Positions 12,190-23,305 of a stretch of DNA of 64,000 bases are shown here, in pieces. A program made the position numbers and the translations under genes. Origin of the DNA: Moelleriella libera RCEF 2490 (taxonomy: Eukaryota > Ascomycota > Sordariomycetes > Hypocreales > Clavicipitaceae); assembly GCA_001636675.1 (NCBI GenBank), contig AZGY01000013.1, forward strand, positions 536,632-600,631, given 5' to 3'. Numbering within the stretch: position 1 is the first letter of the stretch; each line of letters begins with the position of its first letter. Under the pieces are notes generated by a model. It worked only from the letters and a program-made list of their open reading frames with translations, searched no databases and was not told the DNA's origin.

Positions 12190-12969
12190 TTGGCACAGAG
12201 AGCCGTCAATTACAACTTTGAGAGGACTTGGTCTGGTTCTCCAACATGAAGTGGCCCCTTTCCGATGTTCTTCAGTTGTGAAGCAAGCATCCATCTTCTT
12301 TTGTACTATATTATCCTGTGTATTATTGCGGATTTTGTTCTCCCGTCTGTTTTTCCTTCTTTCCTTTCTTCTTTCCCTCTGTCTTTCTAACCCTTTCTCT
12401 CCTGTTTCGAGGATCCCTGGTTTCGACAGGGGTCTTATAATGATTCTGCTGATGACGACATGCGGGCGCTGTGGACATGGGCATTGAGATGGCATCTGGC
12501 GTCATTTGTTTGGAAATACAGAGGATGGATGATTCGTGGCTGAGACAAATGGACAGCTTAAATGCTACTGTTTATCATTTGTTGCGGAGCTTATGGATGA
12601 ATCATGGAGTACGCTGGTTGTATAGTCACCGGATGTATGTATTGCTATGAAGTTGCGAGCCGCCCTCAAAGTTTCAATAGCGCTATCCTGAATCATTATT
12701 CTGAGGTCAATGCGATGCAGACTCGAGTTTTGTTGATTCGGGTAGATCGCTGCTATTCTTTGACTTGATCGTGAAGGGCATGGATGCGTGCGGTGCTCCT
12801 TCCGCGAATACACTAGGCTCCACCTAAACGCGCACCCTTCTGCATGGCCGCTGTGAGTATATTCAGAACACAAAAGTCGTATGATCCCTTACCTGTCTGA
12901 GTCAGCAAACACAAAAGGAAGCAATTACCACATTCAAGAACGTTTTAACTTTTTTTGGGCAGAGTGATC
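12190..12969 (+). other. Intergenic region between ste16 and the THI20-like gene
   Basis: Holds the ste16 3' UTR and the promoter of the thiamine gene. A T/C-rich tract runs through 12,295-12,410. I looked for a TPP riboswitch because the next gene is thiamine-related: a CTGAGA hexamer occurs near 12,540 but the other conserved pieces are missing, so none is called. Confidence 0.45.
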
Positions 12970-15358
12970 ATGTTAGACGGACGAGTTCTGGTCATTGCCG
13001 GGTCAGACAGCTCTGGCGGCGCGTAAGTCTAAGCTCCGCGTCATATGCGCCCCATGTCAAGAGGCAATTTGTCTCATCCTTCCCTTCCCCCTTGTCGCCG
13101 CATTCATTGTTTTCCAGGTTGTAATCAAGCGACTGATGCATCGAGAAGAGGTCTTGAGGCAGACCAGAAGGTTCTTGCCGCCTACGGATGCTATGCCATG
13201 ACCTCCACCACGGCCTTGACAGCTCAAAACACCACGGGTGTCAAGAGCATACACGTCATCCCATCCAGCTTCGTACAGCAGCAAGTTGAGGCGTGTCTGG
13301 ATGATATTGGTGCAGACGTCGTCAAAACAGGTGGGTTCGAGTGAGGAGCTCAAATGTCCCATGAGAGCGGGCAATCCACCTTGGCTTGTGGATTTCCTCA
13401 TCTCATACTGTGCCTCGGCCGCGAACCGAAGAGAAACGGGGACCTTTTTACTTACTCTATCGGCACAGGTATGCTAGCATCTGCAAGCACAATCGAGATG
13501 GTAGCCAACCAAGTTGTCAAGTACAAGGTCGCATCGCTGGTGGTTGACCCGGTGAGTAAGGCAGGGCAGATATGCTGCGTGACAGGCTTGAGCATGAATC
13601 GAAGCTTGCATTACTAAACAATCGGTCGCCGATCAGGTCATGGTGTCAACTTCTGGCTCTCAACTACTTCCTCAAGAGGCTGTTAAAGAGCTTTCACGGC
13701 ATTTGCTGCCCATTACCACGGTCCTGACACCCAACATCCCGGAAGCCAAGCTTATCCTGACTGAGAACGGCGCATCGATAGATCACCAAATCAGCTCTGT
13801 GTCGGACATCGAGAGAATGGCCCTTCAACTTCAAGCTCTCGGTCCAAAATGGGTGCTTGTCAAAGGAGGTCACTTGCCTTTTCGACTCGACATGACTGTT
13901 GCCCAGTCAGAAGAAGAGAAGAAGCTCATTTTAGATGTACTCGTCGGTCCAAATGGGCAGATCTTGCGTATGGAAAGCCCGTACCAGGCGAGTACCAGTA
14001 CGCATGGCACGGGATGTTCGCTCGCTTGTGAGTACATCCCGGGATGAGGAGATTATCATAAGGACCAGTGTGGACCGATGCTCACAAATTGTACTGACAC
14101 CCGCCTCCTTGTTCGTCTATTACAGCTGCAATATCTGCAGGTATTTCCAAAGGCTCAGACGTGGCAACAGCGGTTCGGACAGCATGCCGATATGTCGAGG
14201 CCGCTATCAGAACAGCTCCGAAATTCGGTTACGGCAACGGGCCGCTTGACCACTTTCATTCTCTTCAATCACTTCCATTCTCCCCGTGAGCACCAGCCAG
14301 GCAGTCATCAGACTTGAGAAAGCAAATGCTGATTCTGACTCGCCAGGGGCTACTTCATCGAATACCTTCTTCAAAGATCCGATGTCAGACCAGTGTGGGA
14401 CAAGTACGTGCATCATCCGTTCGTCTACGCCATGGGAGATGGAAGTCTACCCCTCGATTCATTTAAGGACTACATCATCCAGGACTATCTATTTCTGGTA
14501 AGTATCACCGCTCTGTCTAGTATTCTGAGGTTATAACGCCAGTATGACAACAGGTCCAGTTCTGTCGCGCCAGCGCTCTGGCCGCGTACAAGGCCAAAAA
14601 TCTGCCAGATATTACCACAGTACATCTGCCCCTTCACCCCTTCTTTCCCTTCTTTCCCTTCTTTCCCTCCTTCCCATTGAGGGTTGTTAGTCTAATCTAT
14701 TCTCCCAGTCCAATCAGATGGCGGCAAATAATATTCTCGAGTTAAAGCTGCACGTGGATTACTGTGCGACCTTTGGCATCTCGGAACAGCAAGTCCAGGC
14801 AACGGAAGAGCATCGAGGCAAGCCGATCATCTTGACAGCCTGCCAAAGGAGAAATACTAACGCGATTGCAGCTTGTACGGCGTATACTCGGTATTGCTTG
14901 GACGTTGGTCAAAGTGAAGACTGGTTTGCGCTTCAGATGGCCCTGGCGCCCTGTCTGCTCGGGTATGGAGCTGTCGCCAAGATGCTGCACGCGCATCCAG
15001 CAACAAAGCGAGACGAGTCCAATGTCTACTGGCCGTGGATACAGAATTACGTGGCGGATGATTATCTTGAGGCGGTAAGGCACGGATCAGGTAGGCCCTT
15101 CTATTTTTGTACACCTGATCTGCGCTACGTTAGCTCCCTCCTTTGTGAACGCATCACTAATTGGGATCCGCGTCGAAGAGTTGTTGGAAAAGCATTCTCG
15201 ATTGCAATCACCGAATCGAATCGAGGAGCTCGTCAAGATATTCATACAGGCTACGAATGTATGTACCAACATCTGCCTTGTCTCCCACCGTTGACTGACC
15301 TTGGCGAAATAATTTGTAGATGGAAATTGGCTTCTGGGACATGTTCCCATACAAATAA
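12970..15358 (+). CDS. thi20: HMP/HMP-P kinase fused to TenA thiaminase II domain (THI20 type)
   Basis: Thiamine biosynthesis and salvage enzyme: the N-terminal ribokinase-like part phosphorylates hydroxymethylpyrimidine (phosphate), and the C-terminal TenA part hydrolyses thiamine or its breakdown products. Eleven exons: 12970-13022, 13149-13330, 13469-13551, 13637-14027, 14126-14285, 14347-14497, 14554-14619, 14709-14817, 14872-15090, 15179-15258 and 15320-15358, giving 510 codons plus stop in one consistent frame. The kinase (about 1-285) shows IAGSDSSGGAGLEAD, the LTAQNTTGV segment and the anion-hole motif HGTGCSLASAISAG. TenA (about 290-510) shows the helix VWDKYVHHPFV, the signature DYIIQDYLFL and the terminal FWDMFPYK. 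The intron at 14818-14871 has a GC donor (GCAAGC) with a CTAAC branch site. Intron density is far above that of its neighbours. It ends 128 bp from a convergent gene. Confidence 0.93.
14631..14676 (+). repeat. Pyrimidine repeat in an intron of the THI20-like gene
   Basis: A run of CTTCTTTCC-like units forms an almost pure C/T tract inside the seventh intron (14620-14708). Its likely role is only as polypyrimidine sequence upstream of the acceptor. It could vary in length between isolates. Confidence 0.75.
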
Positions 15359-15486
15359 ACTGGTCACGTAACCATAGGCTGACTCAGGACTCTCTCTGTG
15401 CCTAAAGACTTCGCGGGTCAAAAGAGAGACTTGGTTCACTTTCATCGTATACGCTATACTTCTACATACTATGCTATCAAGTCTCA

Positions 15487-17421
15487 TTACAAAGTCGAGT
15501 CTGCCCGACGGGGCTCCTCCCCATCAGGCATCATCAAGCCGAAGTCTTGCTCCGGGGGGAGTTTGGGAACGGGCGGCATGTCTTCCACATCTCGCTGCCT
15601 TGCACGCGTCACCCGACTTGACTGCTGATTGACCCATGAGTTGACGCTACGGAATCGTGGCGGAGAGTCCTCGCTCGCTTCCGTGTACACAGTGTCGCGT
15701 CGCATGCTGAATCTCGCGACACTCTCCCGCTGCGCTACTGGCAAGGGTGCTTTTATGGTAGCTCGTACGGCTGGACCATCTAGGTTGGTCGGTGAGATGC
15801 CGCTGCTCATTGTATTATATAAGAATTGTCCGTCGCCGAATCCGGAAGAGAGTGAAGAAATGTCACTAAATCGGGCGTTGGGCAACTGCCCTGAAGACAA
15901 GAGACTGTTGTTGTACTGGGCGTCGAGCGAGGAGATGGATTCTTTGGCCAGGCGCGGGTCCGCCCCCATCTCTTCTTGACCGTCGCTCCTGAAACTGGGG
16001 TGGACGACGATTGTAGGATTGTTTAGATTTTGCGCTGCCAGTGACGAGGCGACGTATGCCTTTTCGTCGAAGGGGCCAACGCCTGCTTGCTCCAGATTAT
16101 TCCATCCGCGGTCCCTGTCATTCAAGTGGTTCTTGAATATGGGAATCCGGCCCAATGTTCTAGTGACAAAGAGCTTCGGCTTCTCGAATGCTGAGTCACC
16201 AGGGTATGATGAGGACCTAGAGCTGGCCCTCTTTCCTCCGCGGCGTCTTTTATACATGCGCGTGATGAGCCAAACGAGAAACCCGATAATAATGGCTCCA
16301 CCTAAATTGATGTCCGTCAGTAAGCAGAATAATTATCAAGGCAGTCCTCGAAACTGGGGAAACTCACCAATGGACCCAACCGCAATGAGAGCCTTCTCCA
16401 CTTTCGGATGCAGAATGTCGTGATGATCATTTCTAAATTGTTCAGAGGGCGAAGGTACAGATGTAGGGAAGTTGACGGATGAGCTTGTAGCATCTACAGG
16501 TGAGACAGGCGACGTGTTCGTAGCCTTGGGAGCATCCGGTGTCGGCTGAAAATCGACCCCTTTTCGAGCTCCAGAGGTAAGGGCGGGTATGGGCACCGTG
16601 ACAATAGGTGTAAGCGAGGGTAGGACCCTGGTAGACGAAGTTATTGAGGTTGTCGGTGACAAAGTGCTGAACTTTATGTCCGCTGTATTCTGGTCCTGCA
16701 GGTGCATCGGGTTAGACTTTCGTCAACCGTGGGTGAATTCTGCGCACATGGGCAACACCCTCGGATGTCGGTGCTGCGTCTTTCGTGAAGGGGGGAAACA
16801 ACTTACAGCCTGGGACGGCCTCGTAGGTGATGGTTGAGGAGGAGGGGTGGAGTCTTTACTAGAAGAAGAGGCAGGCGGCGGTGGTGGAGGCGGCGGCGGC
16901 GGTGGTGATGGTGATGGTGACGGCGATGGTGACGGTGATGGCGATGGTGACGGTGATGGCGACGGAGGCGGATTAATGTTGGTATTCGCGGGAGGGTTAT
17001 TGGCCAATGGCAATGTTGGAGGAAGTTGTTGAGACGGAGGCGGCTGAATTCTCTGCTTGGCCTTCTTCTCTTTGTCGGAATCGGTGTCACTGTCCTTTCC
17101 ACCGCGGTGAGCCTCCTGTGGCTTCAATGCATTGAAAACTCCATTGACGAAAGGCTCGGCGTTCCTCAGGCGGCCTCGGCTTTCGAGTTGATCCCTCCGT
17201 GACAGGCCAGTAACGGATCGCTCGAGGCTTGTGCTGCGTTTGTTCTCCTTCGCGCTCCCGTCCCTTCTACCACGTCGACGTAAATTTGGCGACCTGAGCT
17301 CGAGCTCGGGCTCATCGTCACTGTCGTCAGCCCGGGTCCAGCTTGGAAAATCCATTGGCAGCACATTGGGTGGCGAGGAACTCTGAGGGATCGAGCCGTT
17401 GGATTCCACGACAGGCACCAT
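15487..17421 (-). CDS. Single-pass membrane protein with Pro/Ser-rich ectodomain
   Basis: I do not recognise the family by name. Three exons on the minus strand: 17421-16807, 16695-16368 and 16301-15487, with introns of 111 and 66 nt, joining to 585 codons plus stop. In order: an N-terminal segment with VVESNGSIPQSSSPPNVLP and an acidic Asp/Glu stretch; a charged low-complexity region; a long (Pro-Ser)n and poly-Pro tract; a Ser/Thr/Pro-rich stretch suited to O-glycosylation; one transmembrane helix near residues 310-335 (VGSIGGAIIIGFLVWLITRM) followed by the stop-transfer cluster YKRRRGGKR; then a tail of about 250 residues. The layout resembles fungal wall-stress sensors, but no signal peptide is visible. 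The open frame extends upstream of the chosen ATG to a possible acceptor near 17,508, so a missing first exon with the signal peptide is plausible. Confidence 0.75.
16893..16972 (-). repeat. Hexanucleotide minisatellite coding (Pro-Ser)n
   Basis: On the plus strand the tract is built from GGTGATGGCGAT/GGTGACGG-like units with third-position changes; on the coding (minus) strand it reads as alternating Pro and Ser codons, next to a poly-Pro run coded by GGC/GGT repeats at 16,875-16,905. The silent differences between units suggest selection for the peptide or an old expansion. Confidence 0.8.
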
Positions 17422-20400
17422 CTTCCTCCCTTCCTGACCGTCCGATTGTGCAGCCACCAATCGGCTTCCACGCTTTTCCAGTGGTGATTTGCTTGGCTGG
17501 ACAGACTAATCTCACGTCATGACTGAGCTGAAGGATATGTTGATTCCCTGGCCAAGACCGTCTTCGTGAGGCGACGGTGGAATTCGGGTCGTCGGCAAGG
17601 TCAGGTATCGATCCAGTCGACAAGCAGGGCCGGCCCTGTTGTTGTGGTGAAGATCGAAATCCGCAGACCGCCTATCGTCACTGTTCAACAGCGAATTGAT
17701 CCAACACGTTCAACCTGGTAAGTGAGTTGCGATGGTTGAGGCAGAAAGCATTGTCGAGAAGATGGTTTCGAGAAAGGTGAAAAGTCGGGAACAAGGAAAG
17801 GTGTGACGACAAGCCAGGTCAAGGGACTGGTTGAGGCAATGCTTGATAAGAGAGCATGGCACAGCGGCGGTCCGGATGGACTCCGTGCGGCTACAGTATG
17901 GGCTGCTAACCAGGGGCCACACCACAAAGGCAGACTTTGCAGTCGGGAGTCTAGAGAGCTTACGTCTGCGACAGGCCATATACTGGGTTCTCCGACAGCT
18001 AGTCTGTCTGGTAACTCAGGCCAGAGGCTTTGGGAAAGGTCCGTGATTCACCAACTCCCCAGACGGCAGTCGAATGCGTCTCGCCAAAGAAGTTCCGTGA
18101 AGAGGAGTGCGACGCAATGTGCAGATCCCTGCTCAGGCGAAACCCAGCTCATCAAGATGTTCATGCTCCTTTGAGGGCCTAGACGCTGCCCCAGGACGGA
18201 GAGGTGGGGCCGGCACCGGCATCTGGACGAAGCGTGAGGACCAACCGGCCTCTCTTCGAGGTCAGGTCTGTGACACTGGGCGTCGTGAGATGGTGTTTGT
18301 GGTGGAGGTTGGTGTCGGAGGTTGGTCTCCACCACCCAGTTTCAGGGTTCGGGGGGCCAGTGAGGGCCGGGGGGGCTCCCATGGCCACAGGCAGCGTCGC
18401 CTTCATGCCCGGGATATGTTTTGCGTTTTGCCGTCTTCCCGTCGCCCACAGTTCGGGTGTGTTTGGAGACTGAACAGGAGAAGACTGAAAACCAACAGCT
18501 CAAACCTGCGTTGTACCGAGCACAGATCGTTGAAGGAAGGAGGGAGCCAACCAGACGGCCGCTCTGCACCTGTCGCGTGACTCAGCACCCCATACGGCGC
18601 GCCGCATCTGCCGAGTTGAGCAGGTCGAGATAAACAACCAGCCCCTCCTTCTCCCCACACACTTCTGATCTTTTGACTAGCCACATCAAACGGGGCAGAG
18701 GGCGTGGGAGGGATTGCCAAAGGCACGCAGAAGGCACGCGAGGGGATGCACAAGAGGGCATGTACAGTAATTGAAGAAAGTAGAGGACAGAGGGCTCCTC
18801 ATTGGGCAAGAGGCGCGACTTCCCCTTCGGGCGCTCCACCCACCAATGCACGCCTGAAAGGCAGCGCAGCCCAGACGGACAGACTGCGGCAATGCACCAA
18901 TCACACGTGTGGATCAAGCAGGCTGGAGAGCCATACTGGCATCGGACTGGCCGACCTGCGGCGGGCCGGGTTCATTAATCGATGCGCATTCAGGGTGCGT
19001 GGCAGATAACGGGCATAATGCCTCCAGACGCACCAAGAGAAGGGAAGGCACAGCAGCTGCTGCTTCCGGCATTGCGGGATGCGATAATTACTATATCCCT
19101 GGGCGCCACAGCTTTTGTCCATTTGCTCTCGTCAGCTGTGTCGCGTGAGCAGAAATTGGTTGCATGCCTTCATTTGTCCACTCTACTCCGGGTGCAATGC
19201 TTCAATGCGCTAAACAAATAGTGTCAATTTTCCACCACCTTGCTACAATAGGTTGCCGGACGAGTAACTTGGTAATGGGTCTCGATGGATGAGATTTCAC
19301 ACCTGAGAACATGCCTTTCGAGCTCAAAGACGTTGTCGGCCTGTCCCAAAAGCGGCAAACTGCTCCTCACAATCTAACAATGCCAGGACAAGGTGGCTGT
19401 GAGTGCTGAACAGCCTTGGGCGGCCTGATCTGGTCAGTCAAGGGTGTCGCTCAGCAGGCCATGCGTAGGCCGGTGATGATCAACATTTGCTTTCCTTCTT
19501 TTCTCTCTCTCTCCTCTTCCTCCCATATGATTCGTGTCGACGGACGCGGCAGCCAGCCACGATAGACGCTGTCGGTCCATGAGCGTTTAACCCGACAACC
19601 AAAAATACGTTTGTCGTCTTGTCTCACTCGCTGGCAGGTTCCTCACGTGCCATTGATGGAAACTTGTCTCCGCATGTCACTGTCTTTACAAAAATGGGGC
19701 AAAGGACGGATAAGGATAGGTATTTGCTTACAATATTGACGTTGCGGTTCGGAGACAGACGGACCAGCCGATCGCGGCGCGATCACAACTTCACAAGATT
19801 AAAAGGCTGGTAAGTTCCGTCCCGCCTTGGCCTCCGAGCTCTCGACGTGGGGTTGTCTTGTGACGGAGGAAATAGTCCAGACCTGTGCTCTTCACCGATT
19901 CATGATTATGAGCGGGCGCGAACAGCGCTGCCTGCCACGGAATACGGAATGGTCATTCGAGTAATTCCCGAAACAGTTGAATCGTAACGTGCGAGCGTGC
20001 GCAAAAGTCCGAGCTCGTCTTCTGGCGGCAGGAAGCGACGCAACTGGTGCAGGCAGGGACAATCGTATTGTAGCATTGCGTCGCATCTGCAGGACAGAAA
20101 GTCTGGGCAAGATCTCGTGGATCCTCACAGGACCCTTATCGTCGCAATCGTCGACGCCTGATTGGGCTGGGTCTTGACAATCTCTCTCGTTCCTAAGTTT
20201 TTTTTTCCTCCCCTGTGTCATTTGCCCGTGAGGCGCCGAAAATACCGGCGGGAGCAGGGGGGCACGCTAGATCGAATACGTGCAAGGGGAAAAAAAATTA
20301 CACTTTGGCGCGCTACGCCGATCCCAAGCTACAACGTCGTCACTTATCTGGTCCTCACCTTTCGACATCATCGAGAGCCTGCGCAGGCAATCAGCCTCTG

Positions 20401-20490
20401 ATGCGATTGTCCCGTCGCTACTGGTAATCAAAACGGAATTGCCTCATCCGACGCCCGACAGCTACTTGCTGTCCCGTGAGACCCGTCACC
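17422..20490. promoter_or_regulatory. Divergent intergenic region of 3.1 kb
   Basis: Separates the membrane-protein gene (minus) from the alternative NADH dehydrogenase gene (plus) and so contains both promoters. No convincing coding exon was found. A pyrimidine-rich tract of TTTCTCTCTCTCTCC type lies at 19,490-19,530. If the membrane-protein gene has a missed signal-peptide exon, it should lie in the left part of this region. Confidence 0.45.
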
Positions 20491-22357
20491 ATGGCACCGT
20501 CATTTCGAGCTCTGGCCACCCTTGGTCTTGCAAAGCAGTCGGCAACTTCGGCGCGCCTTGCCTCCAGTGCGTATTCCACGGCCATGAGAACTAATGCCTT
20601 CAGCCCGGCAGCGCGTCCGACAGTCTCAATGAAGCTTGCTTTGTCTCGCATAAGCCCTTTCCGAAGAACTTATGCCGACGCAGTTTCCAAGGTAAAACCT
20701 GGCAAGTTGCGACGAACTTTGCGATGGGCATGGAGATTGACGTATCTGTCAACTGCTGGTGTGGTTGGATACACTTGCTACATCGTTTACCAGGATCGCC
20801 ATCCTGAACCACAATTCGCACCTGATCCTAGCAAGAAAACGTTGGTGATCCTAGGTACGCAGATTGCAATTGTTTTTCTGCCTTGGCTATGGGCGAGCTT
20901 GGCGCTGACTTCATGATATAGGAACTGGCTGGGGTTCGGTCGCTTTACTCAAGAAACTGGACACGGAAAATTACAATGTGGTCGTTGTATCGCCTCGTAA
21001 TTACTTTTTGTTCACCCCCTTATTGCCATCCTGCACCACCGGAACTATCGAGCATCGGTCTATCATGGAACCTGTCCGGGCCATTCTTCGGCACAAGAAG
21101 GCTGCTGTCAAATTTTATGAAGCCGAGGCGTCTTCTATCGATCCTGACCGCAAGATCATCAAGGTTGTAGATAGTTCCGAGATCAAAGGGGCTACGTCGG
21201 AGACGGAAATTCCATATGACATGTTGGTAATTGGTGTCGGAGCCGAAAACGCAACTTTTGGCATTCCTGGCGTTCGCGAGCACAGCTGTTTTTTGAAGGA
21301 AATCGGCGATGCTCAGCAGATTCGCAAGAAAATCATGGACTGTGTCGAGACCGCTGCTTTCAAGGGGCAATCGCCCCAGGAGGTAGACAGACTGATGCAC
21401 ATGGTCGTGGTCGGTGGCGGGCCTACTGGTGTTGAGTTCGCCGGTGAGCTTCAGGACTTCTTCGAGGAGGACATCAAGAAGCTTGTGCCTGAGATTAGTG
21501 ATCGTTTCAAGGTCACCCTGATCGAGGCTCTTCCCAACGTGTTACCCTCTTTCTCGAAGCAGCTGATTGACTATACCGAGAACACGCTTCGCGAGGAAAA
21601 GATCGACATCAAGACCAAGACTATGGTGAAGAAGGTCACTGATGTGTCTGTCGAGGCTGAGATATCTCGTCCTGACGGATCTAAGGAGCGAGTCACCATT
21701 CCATACGGTCTTCTTGTCTGGGCAACCGGCAACGCTGTTCGACCCATCGTCAAGGACTTGATGTCCAAGATCCCGGCACAAAAGGACTCTCGTCGTGGTT
21801 TGGCTGTGAACGAGTACCTTGTAGTCCAGGGTACACGCGATATCTGGGCTATTGGCGATTGCGCCGTCGCTGGATACGCTCCCACCGCGCAGGTTGCTTC
21901 TCAGGAAGGTAATTTCCTTGGTCGCCTGTTCAACAACATGGCCAAGACCGAAAACCACGAAACGCGTATCCAGGAACTGAGCAGCAGGATGAACATCCAA
22001 GCCGGTGACTCTGCTGAAGCGGCTCATGAGATCGAAAGCCTAGAAAGGCAGTTGCGGAGAATCAAGGACATCAAGCCTTTCAGATACAGTCATCAGGGGA
22101 GTCTGGCTTACATCGGCAGCGAGAAGGCTGTGGCGGATGTCAGCTGGTGGAATGGGAATTTCGCTACGGGTGGTAGCATGACGTACCTTTTTTGGCGCAG
22201 CGCGTACTTGTCTATGTGTTTCAGCAGTAAGTCTCCCGCCTCAATGAGAGCCCACCAGGCAGGTCAATAACATTTCCATTCAGCTCGAAACCGCGTCCTT
22301 GTCATTCTCGACTGGTTGAAGTCAAAAGTCTTTGGCCGCGACGTGTCACGGGAGTAG
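20491..22357 (+). CDS. nde1: Alternative (type II) NADH dehydrogenase, mitochondrial, NDE type
   Basis: Single-subunit, rotenone-insensitive NADH:ubiquinone oxidoreductase of the inner mitochondrial membrane, oxidising NADH without proton pumping. Three exons: 20491-20854, 20922-22226 and 22284-22357, joining to 580 codons plus stop. The first 60 residues are rich in Arg, Ser and Ala with almost no acids, as a matrix presequence would be. A hydrophobic helix follows (about 79-100, WRLTYLSTAGVVGYTCYIVY). The FAD-binding fold starts at VILGTGWGSV (about 119-128), and the NADH fold has VVVGGGPTGVEFAGEL (about 282-297). The C-terminus has YLSMCFSTRNRVLVILDWLK and ends FGRDVSRE, as in the family. 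The presequence plus membrane helix favours an external, intermembrane-space-facing enzyme, which is an inference. I see no EF-hand insertion. Start chosen at the first ATG of the frame. Confidence 0.93.
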
Positions 22358-23305
22358 GTTGGTCGACCACACGATCAATATGGCATGGCCTTCGGCACGG
22401 TTTTCTGCCCAGGTTCTATTTCATACCAGCAGTCAATACCCAAGATTTTCCAACATAGACATTTGATTTCCTTGCGAGCTTGGTTTTATCCTTTGTTGGG
22501 ACGGATAGAAGTCAAATTGTATTGCAGATAGAACAGCGATCGCCTGCTTCGCATGTTCGTTCGTCCATTTGTATCATTGAGAACAAGTAATAGACTTTTG
22601 GGTCACTTCGACTGTCGTTACCTGCTTTACCAGGCAGTCGTCCATTATATTTCCTATGGACGGCTTCTTGTCTGTAGACTCGGACTGGAGCAAGCCAACC
22701 TGGGTTTCATTCAGTGAGTTGTTGAATTACAATGGCAGAGCGATGGCTCCCCATTCTTCATGCTCGTAAGTTGTCACACTATGAACAGTTAGGGCCAGAG
22801 GACTCGGTCCCTTCAAGACTCGATCATTATACGTCACTCATAGCATCAACTTAATCCCATAATTCCACGTGGAATAGAGCTGCGCAAGTCGAGATCCGGT
22901 GCCGGGTAGTGCGTCTTTACATAAGCAACAGTGACAACCAATGAGATGTCTTGCCCCACTTTGAACGAGACTCTGGCCCAACGCCGCTGCTGGCAGGCGG
23001 AGAAAAATTCTAAAGAGGAAGGGGCATGGTGAGTGGAGGGACTGCTAGGGCGAGCAGACGCCGAGAAAAAAAAAAAAATCAGCGCGAGTCGGCCAATCGA
23101 GTTTGTTTCCTGCAAACTCTGCACCACGCAACATCAAAATTCATCGCTCTTCTGTTGCACGTCTTCTTCTTGCAGAACAAGCACGGTCCGTCTGAGTTCT
23201 GATTCTGAGATCCTTCAGCTGCACCTGACTTCTCGATAGGGCGCTTGCGACGTCTCGATTTGAGGCATCCGGCGACTAATTACCCTAAGACGCACCAAAG
23301 GCATC
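22358..23305 (+). other. Intergenic region between nde1 and dbp2
   Basis: Contains the 3' UTR of the NADH dehydrogenase gene and the promoter and leader of the helicase gene. A 13-A run occurs near 23,066. No coding sequence is supported. Confidence 0.5.

Noticed and set aside
12890..12970. TPP riboswitch upstream of the THI20-like gene
   Set aside because: Only CTGAG-like fragments are present. The conserved thiamine-pyrophosphate-binding pieces and pairing stems are absent here and in the introns I checked.
16847..17032. Plus-strand Gly/Asp-repeat open frame
   Set aside because: It is the antisense of the Pro-Ser/poly-Pro coding repeat of the membrane-protein gene.
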